Below, one piece after another: positions 9,652-18,697 of a stretch of 32,724 nt of DNA (its first letter is position 1; each line of letters begins with the position of its first letter). The notes beneath the pieces were generated by a model that worked only from the letters and a program-made list of their open reading frames with translations, had not been told where the DNA came from and ran no database searches. The stretch lies in NCBI GenBank assembly GCA_006844585.1, contig SPJM01000092.1, positions 1 to 32,724 of the forward strand, in the 5' to 3' direction. The position numbers and the translations under genes were made by a program. The DNA is from Methylococcaceae bacterium (lineage in GTDB: Bacteria > Pseudomonadota > Gammaproteobacteria > Methylococcales > Methylomonadaceae).

Positions 9652-10137
9652 TTAAGAATGAATAAGTTCTCGATAAGCGCCGTCAAAATAAAGTAAGGGG
9701 TCGCCTTCTTTACAAGTCACTTTCTCAACGTTGCCGACCATAATCCAATGACTGCCGGCCTGAACTTGTTGCTCCAATTTGCATTCGATAACCGCCAATG
9801 CATCTTCAAGAACCGGTGAATTGTGATCGCCTTCATGCCAGGCTATGCTGGCAAAGCGTTCTTCCTGACTGCTGCCGCCGGCAAATTGATTAGAAACAGC
9901 CTGTTGATCGGTATTTAAAATATTAACGGCAAAGTGTTTGCAATCCTGAATCAGTTCACCGGTATCGGCTTTTTGATTGATGCAAACCAAGATTTGCGGC
10001 GGATCCATCGATACGCTGCTGAAGGAAGTCGCGGTCATGCCTTTCGGCGCTTGGCCGTCGGCTTTGGAGGTGACGACCGTTACCCCGCTCGCCCACATTC
10101 TTAATGCATTTTTAAAGTCTTGCTCATTAACTGCCAT
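9652..10137 (-). CDS. Flavin reductase family protein (FMN-binding split barrel)
   Basis: A 161-residue protein of the flavin reductase-like (DIM6/NTAB, HpaC/RutF-type) family, which binds FMN and typically supplies reduced flavin to a monooxygenase using NAD(P)H. Supporting segments are FKNALRMWASGVTVVTS, APKGMTATSFSSVSMDPPQILVCIN, FAVNILNTDQQAVSNQFAGG and a C-terminal DPLLYFDGAYRELI. Length is normal for the small members. It starts five bases after the lysS stop, so it is probably the last gene of a prfB-lysS transcript, with a stem-loop right after it. The partner oxygenase is not visible, so its physiological role is unknown. Confidence 0.88.
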   Translation of the reverse strand: MAVNEQDFKNALRMWASGVTVVTSKADGQAPKGMTATSFSSVSMDPPQILVCINQKADTGELIQDCKHFAVNILNTDQQAVSNQFAGGSSQEERFASIAWHEGDHNSPVLEDALAVIECKLEQQVQAGSHWIMVGNVEKVTCKEGDPLLYFDGAYRELIHS

Positions 10138-10142
10138 AATAT

Positions 10143-11642
10143 TTAGTCGTTTTTAGGTTTCATATGTGGGAATAACAACACATCGCGTATGCTGGGCGCA
10201 TCGGTAAATAACATGACCAGACGATCAATGCCGATGCCCTCGCCTGCGGTTGGCGGTAGGCCGTGTTCCAAAGCGGTTATATAATCGGCATCAAAATGCA
10301 TCGCTTCTTCGTCGCCGGCTTCTTTATCTTCCACTTGTTTTTTAAAACGTTCAGCTTGATCTTCAGCGTCATTCAATTCGGAAAAACCATTGGCGATTTC
10401 ACGCCCGCCGACAAAAAACTCAAAGCGGTCAGTCACGAAAGGATTGTCATCATTGCGTCTAGCCAAAGGTGAAACTTCAACCGGATAAGCAGTAATAAAA
10501 GTCGGCTCCATCAAGCGATGCTCAACCGTTTTTTCAAAAATTTCAATTTGAATTTTGCCCAAACCGTAGTTGTCTCTCACCGGAATGGAGAGCTGCTCAG
10601 CCACCTTAATGGCTGAATCACGGTCATTAAGCTCCGCTGCGCTTAAATAAGGATTAAAATGCAAAATCGACTCTAACACCGTCATCCGATGGAAAGGCTT
10701 GCCGAAATCATATTGTTCACCCTGGTATTCAACCTTCTCACTACCGACGATGTCAACCGCCAGCCCTTTTAACATGGCTTCGGTTAGGTCCATCAGGTCA
10801 TGGTATTCAGCATAAGCCTGATAAAACTCCAGCATGGTGAATTCAGGGTTGTGACGAGTGGATAAACCCTCATTGCGAAAATTCCGGTTTAATTCAAAAA
10901 CGCGCTCAAAGCCGCCCACGACCAGGCGTTTTAAATACAGCTCCGGGGCAATCCGCAAATACATTCCCATGTCCAGCGCATTGTGATGAGTTTCAAACGG
11001 TCTCGCGGTAGCGCCGCCGGGAATGGCTTGCATCATCGGCGTTTCCACTTCCAAAAAATTCTTTTCAATTAAAAAATGACGAATATAAGCGACAATTTTG
11101 GAACGCAGCATAAAAGTTTTGCGCGACTCTTCATCCATAATCAAATCCAGATAACGCTGCCTGTATTTGATTTCCTGATCGGCGATGCCGTGGAATTTTT
11201 CCGGTAAAGGTCTTAAAGCCTTAGTCAATAAGCGAATAGTATCGACCCGTACGCTCAATTCGCCGACTTTAGTTTTAAACAATACGCCTTCCGCGCCGAC
11301 AATATCGCCAATATCCCATTTTTTAAAATGTTCATTGTATAAGCCTTCCGCTAAATTATCCCTGGCCACATAAAGCTGTATTTTGCCCGACATATCCTGG
11401 ATATGGCAAAAACTCGCCTTGCCCATAATCCGGCGGGTCATAATGCGTCCAGCCACTTTTACCCGAACAGGCTGCTCATCCAGCTCTTCCTTGGACTTTT
11501 CTTCATACCAGGCCAACAATTCCCCGCTGATAGAGTCGCGGCGAAAATCGGTAGGGAAAGCAATGCCGTTTTCCCGAATCGCATCAAGTTTACCGCGACG
11601 CTGTTTAATTTGTTCCTGTTCGTCTATTTGAATTTCTGACAT
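10143..11642 (-). CDS. lysS: Lysyl-tRNA synthetase, class II
   Basis: Charges tRNA-Lys with lysine in the cytosol. The 499-residue length agrees with LysRS-II (E. coli 505). It shows an N-terminal OB-fold anticodon-binding domain ([25 protein letters not shown]...IQLYVARD), motif 1 region ([21 protein letters not shown]), motif 2 ([14 protein letters not shown]) and motif 3 ([15 protein letters not shown]). It lies 30 bases after prfB, the same order as in many gammaproteobacteria, and five bases before the flavin reductase gene. Confidence 0.98.
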   Translation of the reverse strand: MSEIQIDEQEQIKQRRGKLDAIRENGIAFPTDFRRDSISGELLAWYEEKSKEELDEQPVRVKVAGRIMTRRIMGKASFCHIQDMSGKIQLYVARDNLAEGLYNEHFKKWDIGDIVGAEGVLFKTKVGELSVRVDTIRLLTKALRPLPEKFHGIADQEIKYRQRYLDLIMDEESRKTFMLRSKIVAYIRHFLIEKNFLEVETPMMQAIPGGATARPFETHHNALDMGMYLRIAPELYLKRLVVGGFERVFELNRNFRNEGLSTRHNPEFTMLEFYQAYAEYHDLMDLTEAMLKGLAVDIVGSEKVEYQGEQYDFGKPFHRMTVLESILHFNPYLSAAELNDRDSAIKVAEQLSIPVRDNYGLGKIQIEIFEKTVEHRLMEPTFITAYPVEVSPLARRNDDNPFVTDRFEFFVGGREIANGFSELNDAEDQAERFKKQVEDKEAGDEEAMHFDADYITALEHGLPPTAGEGIGIDRLVMLFTDAPSIRDVLLFPHMKPKND

Positions 11643-11672
11643 GGATTAAACTATTCTCTTAATACTATTGAA

Positions 11673-12770
11673 CTATAAACCGGCTTTTAGACTGGCTTCG
11701 ATAAACTGATCCAGATCACCGTCCAAAACCGCTTGCGTATTGCCGGTTTCCACGCTGGTGCGCAAATCTTTAATCCGCGACTGATCAAGCACGTAAGAAC
11801 GAATCTGACTGCCCCAGCCGATGTCGGATTTGGATTCTTCCAGCTCTTGTTGATCAGCGCTACGACGCAAAATTTCCTGTTCATACAATTTAGCTTTTAA
11901 TTGCTTCATCGCCGTGTCTTTATTTTTATGCTGGGAACGGTCATTTTGACATTGCACCACAATGCCGCTGGGGTTATGGGTGATCCTGACCGCTGATTCG
12001 GTTTTATTAACATGCTGACCGCCCGCCCCGCTGGCGCGATAAACATCAATTCTTAAATCCGCCGGATTAATATCAATTTCGATATCGTCATCAATTTCCG
12101 GTGAAACGAAAACCGATGCAAAAGAAGTATGACGGCGATTCCCGGAATCAAAGGGCGATTTTCTCACCAAGCGGTGTACGCCGGTTTCGGTACGCAGCCA
12201 GCCGAAAGCATATTCGCCTTCAAACCTAATTGTGGCGCTTTTAATTCCCGCCACCTCGCCGGAGGATTCTTCAATTAATTCCGTTTTGAAGCCTTTCCGT
12301 TCACCCCAACGCAAAAACATCCGCTCGATCATCGCCGCCCAATCCTGCGCCTCGGTGCCGCCGGAACCTGATTGTATATCCAAAAAGGCGTTGTTGGGGT
12401 CCATCTCGCCGGAGAACATGCGCTTAAATTCTAAATCAACGACCTTTTGCTCCAATCCGGCTAAATCGTCAACCACCGTATCCACGGACTCTTCATCCGC
12501 CTCTTCCACCGCCATATCCAACAATTCTTCACTGTCAGCGAGACCTTGTTCCAATTCATTAATGGTATTGACGATATCTTCCAATAAGCCGCGCTCTTTA
12601 CCCAAAGCTTGCGCCTGTGTAGGGTTGTTCCAGATTTCCGGGTCTTCCAATTCTCTCAATACTTCAACCAAACGCTCGCTTTTGACTTCAAAATCAAGAT
12701 ATTTTTTCAACCCCTGCCCGCGTTCGGCCAGGTCGGCAATTTTATTTTTTATCGGGTTAATTTCCTGCAT
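11673..12770 (-). CDS. prfB: Peptide chain release factor 2 (single frame, no programmed frameshift)
   Basis: RF2 recognises UGA and UAA stop codons and triggers peptide release. The 365-residue sequence is collinear with E. coli RF2: the SPF tripeptide that reads the stop codon ([16 protein letters not shown]) and the GGQ catalytic loop ([20 protein letters not shown]) are present, and the end [11 protein letters not shown] is identical in type. In E. coli, codons 25-26 read CTT TGA and need a +1 shift. Here the equivalent positions (12693-12698) read CTT GAT in frame, and the upstream AGGGGG-like slippage enhancer is replaced by a run of A. The protein is therefore made without frameshifting. 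lysS follows 30 bases downstream. Confidence 0.98.
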   Translation of the reverse strand: MQEINPIKNKIADLAERGQGLKKYLDFEVKSERLVEVLRELEDPEIWNNPTQAQALGKERGLLEDIVNTINELEQGLADSEELLDMAVEEADEESVDTVVDDLAGLEQKVVDLEFKRMFSGEMDPNNAFLDIQSGSGGTEAQDWAAMIERMFLRWGERKGFKTELIEESSGEVAGIKSATIRFEGEYAFGWLRTETGVHRLVRKSPFDSGNRRHTSFASVFVSPEIDDDIEIDINPADLRIDVYRASGAGGQHVNKTESAVRITHNPSGIVVQCQNDRSQHKNKDTAMKQLKAKLYEQEILRRSADQQELEESKSDIGWGSQIRSYVLDQSRIKDLRTSVETGNTQAVLDGDLDQFIEASLKAGL

Positions 12771-12814
12771 GAATATTTCCAGCTTTCAAGATGGCAACCT
12801 TAATCGAACAGAAC

Positions 12815-12820
12815 ATTATA
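12815..12820 (-). promoter_or_regulatory. Candidate -10 box for prfB
   Basis: A perfect minus-strand TATAAT (context CGAGTATAATG) lies 45 bases before the prfB start and directly after the lgt stop. No good -35 hexamer is seen. A GGAAA ribosome-binding site sits a few bases before the prfB ATG. Confidence 0.4.
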
Positions 12821-12826
12821 CTCGAA

Positions 12827-13621
12827 TTACGCGTTTTTTTGCTTGCCATATTGATAGATAGACCGAACCACAAAAAACACCCCCACAAAAAAGAATGGAA
12901 TACTTAACACTTGCCCGGTGCTTAATAATAAATCACTTTCATACATAGCCTGACGAGTTTTTAGGAATTCCAGAAAAAAACGCGCCAAAAAAACGCCTGA
13001 GGTAAACAAACCGAAAACCAGTCCATAAATTCCTTGGAAAGCCGTTTTTTTATAAACCCAAAGCAACATCAGAAATATCAGAAAATAACATAGCGCTTCG
13101 TATAGTTGCACTGGATGCCGCGGCAAATGATCGATACGGGCGAAAATAATCGCCCAGGGCGCATCCGTCACTTCACCCAAAATTTCTGAGTTAAAGAAAT
13201 TGCCGGTACGAATTAACCCCGCCCCCATGGTGCAGGAAACCGCCACCCGGTCGCACAACCATAAAAACCCATCTTTGGTTTTCAGATTATATAAAAACAA
13301 GCCGATTATAATGCCGATGTTGGCGCCATGACTGGCCAGCCCCCCTTCCCATACAGCCAATATTTTTAATGGATTGCTCAGATAATAAGCCGGATCATAG
13401 AATAAACAATGCCCTAAACGCGCGCCGCCGACGGTTGCGATAGCCAGATACCATAACAGGGTATCCAGCTCTTCCGGATTTTTGTTTTCCCGAACATAAA
13501 TCCATTGCATCATGTAAAAACTGGTTAAAAACGCCAGTGCGAACATTAAACCGTACCAGCGCACTTTGACGAAGCCCAAGCTGAATAATAACGGGTCTAT
13601 GTCCCAAACAAAATACTCCAT
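12827..13621 (-). CDS. lgt: Prolipoprotein diacylglyceryl transferase
   Basis: Lgt transfers diacylglycerol from phosphatidylglycerol to the lipobox cysteine of prolipoproteins in the inner membrane. At 264 residues and with about seven hydrophobic segments it fits the family. Recognisable motifs are KVRWYGLMFALAF, GGARLGHCLFYDP, the HGANIGI stretch with the conserved His, RTGNFFNSEILGEV (the Lgt signature containing the essential Arg and Asn), and LPRHPVQLYEALCYF. A Shine-Dalgarno-like CAGGA lies before the ATG. It reads in the same direction as the SUF operon upstream but is separated by about 150 bases containing repeats. Confidence 0.97.
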   Translation of the reverse strand: MEYFVWDIDPLLFSLGFVKVRWYGLMFALAFLTSFYMMQWIYVRENKNPEELDTLLWYLAIATVGGARLGHCLFYDPAYYLSNPLKILAVWEGGLASHGANIGIIIGLFLYNLKTKDGFLWLCDRVAVSCTMGAGLIRTGNFFNSEILGEVTDAPWAIIFARIDHLPRHPVQLYEALCYFLIFLMLLWVYKKTAFQGIYGLVFGLFTSGVFLARFFLEFLKTRQAMYESDLLLSTGQVLSIPFFFVGVFFVVRSIYQYGKQKNA

Positions 13622-13658
13622 AATAAAATCCTGGCTCTTAGCACTCGAAATAATCGAT

Positions 13659-13688
13659 ATTGTATAGTTCCCACGCTTTGCTTGGAAA
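13659..13688 (-). promoter_or_regulatory. Weak promoter candidate for lgt
   Basis: Minus strand: TTTCCA, 18-base spacer, TACAAT, about 40 bases before lgt. It overlaps a repeat-like hairpin, so the match may be chance. Confidence 0.25.
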
Positions 13689-13728
13689 CTCTATATTATA
13701 AACGCTCCGCGTTTCGTAACGCAGAGCG
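13667..13728. repeat. Two-hairpin REP-like repeat between the SUF operon and lgt
   Basis: Two successive imperfect palindromes. The first, 13667-13689, has arms GTTCCCA/TGGAAAC (one mismatch). The second, 13703-13728, has arms CGCTC-C-GCGTT and AACGC-A-GAGCG around a four-base loop. The wording (GTTCCCACGCT..., CGCTCCGCG...CGCAGAGCG) resembles dispersed palindromic repeats common in gammaproteobacterial intergenic regions. It could also act as a transcription stop or mRNA-end stabiliser for the SUF operon, although no U-tract follows. Confidence 0.5.
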
Positions 13729-13770
13729 TAGGCGCCATATGTAAAGATCAGTTATTTTGGAAGTAATCCG

Positions 13771-14091
13771 CTAATCCCAACGATCATCTTTTACCTTTAT
13801 TCGCCCATCCTTGATTTGCACAGGGAAGGTATCAATATTTTCATAGGCGGGCGCGCATTTGACTTCTCCGGTTTTGATGCAAAAACGCGCGCCGTGACGA
13901 GGACATATTATTTCATCGCCCTCCAATTCACCGCTGGCAATCTCAGCGCCGTCATGAGAACAAACATCTTCAATGGCGTATAACTGTCCATCTAATCGAT
14001 AAATAGCGACATCAACGCCATCGACATCAATCACAATATTTTCACCCTCATGAAGATCCGATTCTGCGCCTACATCTAACCAATCTGTCAT
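13771..14091 (-). CDS. Rieske-type [2Fe-2S] ferredoxin at the end of the SUF operon
   Basis: A 106-residue soluble electron carrier with both halves of the Rieske motif: CSHDG (Cys, His) and CPRHGARF (Cys, His), spaced as in ferredoxin components of aromatic dioxygenases and NirD-like proteins. I chose the ATG at 14091 (MTDWLDVG) over the upstream in-frame start at 14115 because AAGGTGG sits at ideal distance before it. It begins 27 bases after the rsmJ stop. Stand-alone Rieske ferredoxins recur in sufBCDSU-type operons, where a role in supplying electrons for cluster assembly or in receiving a cluster has been assumed. The true partner is not known from the sequence. Confidence 0.87.
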   Translation of the reverse strand: MTDWLDVGAESDLHEGENIVIDVDGVDVAIYRLDGQLYAIEDVCSHDGAEIASGELEGDEIICPRHGARFCIKTGEVKCAPAYENIDTFPVQIKDGRIKVKDDRWD

Positions 14092-14118
14092 ATTCCACCT
14101 TGTTTGCCAAACCACTTA

Positions 14119-14883
14119 TTATTTTTTCAAATAAACGTCATAACGCAGCAACTTGCCTTGGTAAACCATATTCGGCTTACCACCCAAAGGTTCGGCATAG
14201 TCGGGGCTTTTCACCACCACCCGGCAAGCTGCAGCCTGCCAGGCCGCAGCAAACAATTGCTGCTTATCGACATCATCACCCAGAATATCCCGCAAAACGG
14301 CAATATTTTTTTTCGCCAGCGCCGATTTTTTACGCTTTGGCGGAAACATGGGGTCCAAATAAATACAATCCGGCGTTTCGTCCAGCGTTGCCAAAGTCTC
14401 TATAGCATTCGCCTGAATTAACTTCGGTAACCTGAGTTGACGATTTTTTACCCAGTCTTTCTCCGCTAAGCGTTTTAAGCCATCTTCCACCAACACTGCC
14501 ATAATCGGCGATCTTTCGATACAAGTCACTTGAAAGCCCATCCGAAACATCGCTAAACTATCCTGCGCCCAGCCAGTCGTCGCATCAACCACGGATACTG
14601 TTTTTTTTCCCAAAGCCAGCGCAAATTGATTATTCTTAGGGGCCGGCCAGGAGTGTTGCTCGCCTTGCCGCGGATCGACCTCCACCCTCATACCGCCTTT
14701 TTTTAACAATTGTTGATCCAACAATGTCAAACAACCGTTACGGTAGCAAAGAAAAAAAGCGATGTCGGATTGCTTTGCCTGATCAATGTTCTTGAAACAA
14801 GGAATGGATAATCGATCCGCTAAATGTTGACCAGGCAGAACCGACTCTCCCTGATCCAGCACCGCCAAATTATCAAACATCAA
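14119..14883 (-). CDS. rsmJ: 16S rRNA (guanine(1516)-N(2))-methyltransferase RsmJ
   Basis: A 254-residue class I SAM-dependent methyltransferase, matching RsmJ, which makes m2G1516 in 16S rRNA. The family fingerprint is present: VVDATTGWAQDSLAMFRMGF (SAM-binding motif I, E. coli 'DATAGLGRDAFVLA'), CIERSPIMAVLVEDGLKR, the catalytic-type CIYLDPMFPPKRKKSAL (E. coli 'VYLDPMFPHKQKSALVKK'), and RVVVKSPDYAEPLGG. The gene is inserted in the SUF operon, nine bases after sufU and just before the Rieske gene, an unexpected location for an rRNA modification enzyme. Start may be 14883 or the adjacent ATG at 14880. Confidence 0.92.
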   Translation of the reverse strand: MMFDNLAVLDQGESVLPGQHLADRLSIPCFKNIDQAKQSDIAFFLCYRNGCLTLLDQQLLKKGGMRVEVDPRQGEQHSWPAPKNNQFALALGKKTVSVVDATTGWAQDSLAMFRMGFQVTCIERSPIMAVLVEDGLKRLAEKDWVKNRQLRLPKLIQANAIETLATLDETPDCIYLDPMFPPKRKKSALAKKNIAVLRDILGDDVDKQQLFAAAWQAAACRVVVKSPDYAEPLGGKPNMVYQGKLLRYDVYLKK

Positions 14884-14892
14884 TAAAGCAGA

Positions 14893-15345
14893 TTATTCAG
14901 TTGAAATCGATGCTTCCTGGTTTTTTAACGCCGCATCCAAGGTATGCCATGCTAAAGTCGCGCATTTAACGCGCGCCGGATATTCTCTAACCCCGGCCAG
15001 CACCGCCAATTTGCCAATGGCTTCCAGATTGATTTCCTCATCTTTGCCGGTAGTCATTTCATGAAACTGATTGAATAATTCTTCGGCTTCCAGTTCCGTT
15101 TTCCCTTGTACAATTTCCGTCATCAACGACACCGAAGCTGTGGAAATAGCACAACCTGAGCCTTGAAAACTGGCGTCGGTGATAATATCCCCATCCAATT
15201 TCAAATACAGCGTCAATCGATCGCCGCATAAAGGATTAAAACCCTCTACTTCTCGATCAGCGTTATCCATGACCCGAAAATTACGCGGATTACGGTTATG
15301 ATCAAAAATTACTTCTTGATAGAGATCGCGTAAGTCTTCAAACAT
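14893..15345 (-). CDS. sufU: SufU-type Fe-S cluster assembly / sulfur-transfer protein
   Basis: SufU accepts sulfur from SufS and passes it to the SufBCD scaffold. The 150 residues carry the zinc and sulfur ligands expected: Cys40 and Asp42 in NPLCGDRL, Cys65 in GSGCAIS and Cys128 in RVKCATLAWHT. The roughly 20-residue insertion that separates SufU from IscU (including NLEAIGKLAVLAGVREYPAR) is present. Its ATG overlaps the sufS stop (TAATG), so translation is coupled. SufU rather than SufE is the Firmicutes-like arrangement, found also in some Gammaproteobacteria. Confidence 0.94.
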   Translation of the reverse strand: MFEDLRDLYQEVIFDHNRNPRNFRVMDNADREVEGFNPLCGDRLTLYLKLDGDIITDASFQGSGCAISTASVSLMTEIVQGKTELEAEELFNQFHEMTTGKDEEINLEAIGKLAVLAGVREYPARVKCATLAWHTLDAALKNQEASISTE

Positions 15346-16568
15346 TAGCCAAATACCTCAATTAAAGATTTAATACCATCCATCAACACATCAACTTCCT
15401 GATGAGTATTATACATTGCAAAAGAAGCCCGGGCGGTGGCCGGAATTTCAAAAAAGTCCATGACCGGCATAGCACAATGATGTCCCGCTCTAACCGCAAT
15501 GCCCAAACTATCCAGCATGGTGCCGATATCATGGGGATGCACTTTATCCAATACAAACGATAAAATAGCACCCTTTTCATGCGCCTCACCTATCAAGCGC
15601 AGACCCTCAATTTGCTTGGCCTTGTCAGTCGCGTAAGCTAACAGCTCGGCTTCATAGCGGGCGATATTATCCATTCCGACGCCTGTTAAATAACCAATGG
15701 CCGCGCCCAATCCGACAACATCGGCAATATTAGGCGTTCCCGCTTCAAACTTATAGGGCAGGTTATTATATTCGGTTTCTTTAAAAGTGACTTTGCGAAT
15801 CATATCGCCGCCGCCTTGATAAGGCTGCATCGCTTCCAAAATTTCTTGTTTTCCATACAACACGCCTACCCCGGTCGGCGCATATAATTTATGCCCTGAA
15901 AAAACATAGAAATCACATTCTAAAGCTTGTACATCCACCGGCATATGCGGTATCGCCTGGGCGCCGTCCAAGATGACCGGGATATTGCGCTCATGCGCCA
16001 AATCAATAATTTTCTTGACCGGGTTCACTGTCCCTAAAGCATTGGACATATGAACCACCGAGACCAAACGGGTTTTAGCGGTGATTAATTTTTCAAATTC
16101 TTCTACTATTAATTCGCCTTGCAAATTAATCGGCGCGACTTTCAAAACCGTCCCTAATTCCTGACATAACATCTGCCAGGGCACAATATTGGAATGGTGC
16201 TCCATCGCCGTAATCAATATCTCATCACCCGGTTTTAAAAAGCTTTTACCATAACTATGCGCCAATAAATTAATCGCTTCAGTGGTTCCTTTTACAAAAA
16301 CAATTTCTTTAGTGCTCTGCGCATTGATAAAATCTTTAACCGTCTCCCTGGCCCCTTCATATTGATCGGTTGCTCTGACGCTCAAGGTATGTACGCCGCG
16401 ATGCACATTGGCGTAATCCTGACGATAAAAATCAGAGATGCAATCAATCACACAATTCGGTTTCTGGGTGGTCGCCGCATTGTCTAAATAAACCAGCGGT
16501 TTGTTACGAATTTGTTGTTGTAGAATAGGAAAATCCGCACGAATTTTTTCTACAGGAAAATCTGTCAT
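15345..16568 (-). CDS. sufS: Cysteine desulfurase SufS
   Basis: A PLP-dependent group II cysteine desulfurase that mobilises sulfur from cysteine for Fe-S clusters. Its 407 residues align in length with E. coli SufS (406). Visible features: YLDNAATTQKP, HRGVHTLS, TEAINLLAHSYG, EHHSNIVPWQ, DGAQAIPHMPVDV, the PLP lysine Lys227 in FSGHKLYAPTGVGVLYG and the catalytic persulfide Cys365 in RAGHHCAMP. It is separated from sufD by a short gap of about 41 bases and overlaps sufU by one base. Confidence 0.98.
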   Translation of the reverse strand: MTDFPVEKIRADFPILQQQIRNKPLVYLDNAATTQKPNCVIDCISDFYRQDYANVHRGVHTLSVRATDQYEGARETVKDFINAQSTKEIVFVKGTTEAINLLAHSYGKSFLKPGDEILITAMEHHSNIVPWQMLCQELGTVLKVAPINLQGELIVEEFEKLITAKTRLVSVVHMSNALGTVNPVKKIIDLAHERNIPVILDGAQAIPHMPVDVQALECDFYVFSGHKLYAPTGVGVLYGKQEILEAMQPYQGGGDMIRKVTFKETEYNNLPYKFEAGTPNIADVVGLGAAIGYLTGVGMDNIARYEAELLAYATDKAKQIEGLRLIGEAHEKGAILSFVLDKVHPHDIGTMLDSLGIAVRAGHHCAMPVMDFFEIPATARASFAMYNTHQEVDVLMDGIKSLIEVFG

Positions 16569-16609
16569 TTTATGTTTTTACCTTACAAAAGTCGCTCTAT
16601 TAAAAGCCG

Positions 16610-17926
16610 TTACAGCCATTCGGCGCTGACATCGGTTTGCGGAAATCGCTCCAAAACCAAACTCAACAGCAGATCGTGCAAACCCTGATGAGCAATTTTA
16701 GTCACCATTTCATTAGCAAATGCAAAGGTCAGCATATTTCTCGCCGATGCTTCGTCTATGCAGCGGGACTTCAAATAAAACACCGACTGTTCATCCAATT
16801 GGCCCACTGTAACCCCATGCGCGCATTTAACATCATCGGCATAAATTTCCAATTGAGGTTTGGTATCAATTTCCGCATCATCGGACAATAATAAATTACG
16901 GTTATTCATTTCCGAATCGGTTTTTTGGGCATCCTCGGCGACTATCACCCTGCCCTGAAAAACCCCTCTGGCGCGTTGATTTAAGACGCCTTTATATTGC
17001 TCGCGACTAATGCCATGAGGTTCACAATGATTAATCCGAGTATGATTATCGATATGCTGCCGTTTTTGCGCCAAAAATAAACCGTTGAGCTCACATTCCG
17101 CCGCTTTTTGGATATCACAGTGTATATCGTTGCGCGCCAATAAGCCGCCAAACGAAAAGTTATGATGCTTAAATCGACTGTAAGTGGACTGTTTCACATA
17201 AGTTCCTGAAAAATGATAGGCTTTTTCAGAATCCGCTTGTAATTTAAACCACTCCAGAGCAGCATTTTCCCCGACAAACACTTCGCTCACCGCCGCCGAT
17301 AAATAAGCATTATTATCGCCAATGGCGGTTTCAATAATCTGCGCTTCGGCCTGCGCTTCTAAGATCACTAGATTACGGGTATGAGCCAAATGATCAGTTT
17401 GCGACATCACATTGATCAATTGAATCGGTTTATCTAAAGCCTGACCGGCAGGTATCTGAATGAACAAACCATCGCCAAAACGGGACGTGTTAAACGCCAC
17501 TAAACCGTGTTCCTGATCGCTGACCGCCTGTCCCAGATGGGCTTTGATGGTATCGTCATGTTTATCCAGCGCTTCGGCCATACTCATAACCGCCACGGAT
17601 TCCGGCAACCCCGATAAATCCGATAATGCGGCATTGAAATAGCCATCCACCAACACAATGCGCCAGCAATCGCTTAGCTGATATTCGCCAATTTGAATAT
17701 CCGCATCGGCAAGCGGCGGCTTAGCGCTGAATAGTTTCTTTTCTATGGGTGAAACATTGGTATATCGCCATTCCTCATCGCGCAAGGTAGGAAAACCACA
17801 TTGGCTAAATTGTTGATGCGCTTCACCACGAATCTGTTGCAACCAAGCTAAATGCTGACCGGGCAACTGCTCGCAAAGCTCCTCATATTCAGCCGCATAA
17901 GGGCTGACTGCGTTATCTTGAGCCAT
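16610..17926 (-). CDS. sufD: Fe-S cluster scaffold subunit SufD
   Basis: SufD pairs with SufB and SufC in the SufBC2D scaffold complex. The 438-residue protein shows the Suf beta-helix core (FIQIPAGQALDKPIQLINVMS, QAEAQIIETAIG, FKHHNFSFGGLLARNDIH, CELNGLFLAQKRQHIDNHTRI) and the C-terminal signature DDVKCAHGVTVGQLDEQSVFYLKSRCIDE, with the CAHG motif containing the His that contributes to cluster formation at the SufB-SufD interface. Its start overlaps the sufC stop by one base. Confidence 0.96.
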   Translation of the reverse strand: MAQDNAVSPYAAEYEELCEQLPGQHLAWLQQIRGEAHQQFSQCGFPTLRDEEWRYTNVSPIEKKLFSAKPPLADADIQIGEYQLSDCWRIVLVDGYFNAALSDLSGLPESVAVMSMAEALDKHDDTIKAHLGQAVSDQEHGLVAFNTSRFGDGLFIQIPAGQALDKPIQLINVMSQTDHLAHTRNLVILEAQAEAQIIETAIGDNNAYLSAAVSEVFVGENAALEWFKLQADSEKAYHFSGTYVKQSTYSRFKHHNFSFGGLLARNDIHCDIQKAAECELNGLFLAQKRQHIDNHTRINHCEPHGISREQYKGVLNQRARGVFQGRVIVAEDAQKTDSEMNNRNLLLSDDAEIDTKPQLEIYADDVKCAHGVTVGQLDEQSVFYLKSRCIDEASARNMLTFAFANEMVTKIAHQGLHDLLLSLVLERFPQTDVSAEWL

Positions 17927-18675
17927 TATGCCGCCTGCCCCTCAACCCAGCTATAACCTTTTGCTTCCAATTCCAAAGCCAGCTCAGGACCGCCGGATTT
18001 AACAATTTTGCCATCCGCCAGAACATGGACGAAATCCGGCTTGATATAATCTAATAAGCGTTGATAATGGGTAATCATCAAAAATGATCGATCCTGTGAA
18101 CGTAAGGAATTAACCCCATCAGCAACAATTTTCAAGGCATCAATATCCAGACCGGAATCGGTTTCATCCAAAATACAGAGTTTAGGCTCCAACACCGCCG
18201 CCTGTAGAATTTCATTACGTTTCTTCTCGCCGCCGGAAAATCCTTCGTTAACGGCGCGATACAAAAATTTCTCATCCATTTGTAATAATTTAACCTTGTC
18301 CTTGACCAAGGCTAAAAAGTCCATCGCATCGACTTCATTTAAACCATGATGCTTCCGAATAGCGTTTAAAGCTGCCTTTAATAGATAGATATTACTGACG
18401 CCGGGAATTTCCACCGGATATTGAAAAGCCAGAAAAACCCCTTCACGCGCACGATCTTCCGGTTCCATATCCAACAAATCCCGACCTTGGTAACTCACCG
18501 AACCTTGGGTAATTTCATAACCGCTTTTGCCGGATAACACATGCGATAAAGTGCTTTTACCGGCGCCGTTCGGCCCCATAATGGCATGCACTTCGCCTGG
18601 GTTAATTTGTAAATTCAGACCTTTTAAAATTTGTTTACCTTCAACGCCCGCGTGAAGATTATTGATATTTAACAT
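17926..18675 (-). CDS. sufC: Fe-S assembly ATPase SufC
   Basis: The ABC-type ATPase of the SufBC2D scaffold. At 249 residues it has Walker [11 protein letters not shown]-loop ([13 protein letters not shown]), ABC signature [13 protein letters not shown], Walker [17 protein letters not shown] (with the DETDSGLD form specific to SufC) and switch His in [10 protein letters not shown]. It is coupled to sufD by a TAATG overlap and follows sufB by 22 bases. Confidence 0.98.
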   Translation of the reverse strand: MLNINNLHAGVEGKQILKGLNLQINPGEVHAIMGPNGAGKSTLSHVLSGKSGYEITQGSVSYQGRDLLDMEPEDRAREGVFLAFQYPVEIPGVSNIYLLKAALNAIRKHHGLNEVDAMDFLALVKDKVKLLQMDEKFLYRAVNEGFSGGEKKRNEILQAAVLEPKLCILDETDSGLDIDALKIVADGVNSLRSQDRSFLMITHYQRLLDYIKPDFVHVLADGKIVKSGGPELALELEAKGYSWVEGQAA

Positions 18676-18697
18676 AATATTCCTAAAACTATTTTGA

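Noticed and set aside
12232-12861. 209-codon plus-strand ORF opposite prfB
   Set aside because: Serine-rich antisense frame over the conserved RF2 sequence; no family likeness or ribosome-binding site.
14100-14421. Two plus-strand ORFs of about 100 codons opposite rsmJ
   Set aside because: They are antisense shadows of the conserved RsmJ C-terminal half; their composition (His/Pro-rich) is typical of such shadows.
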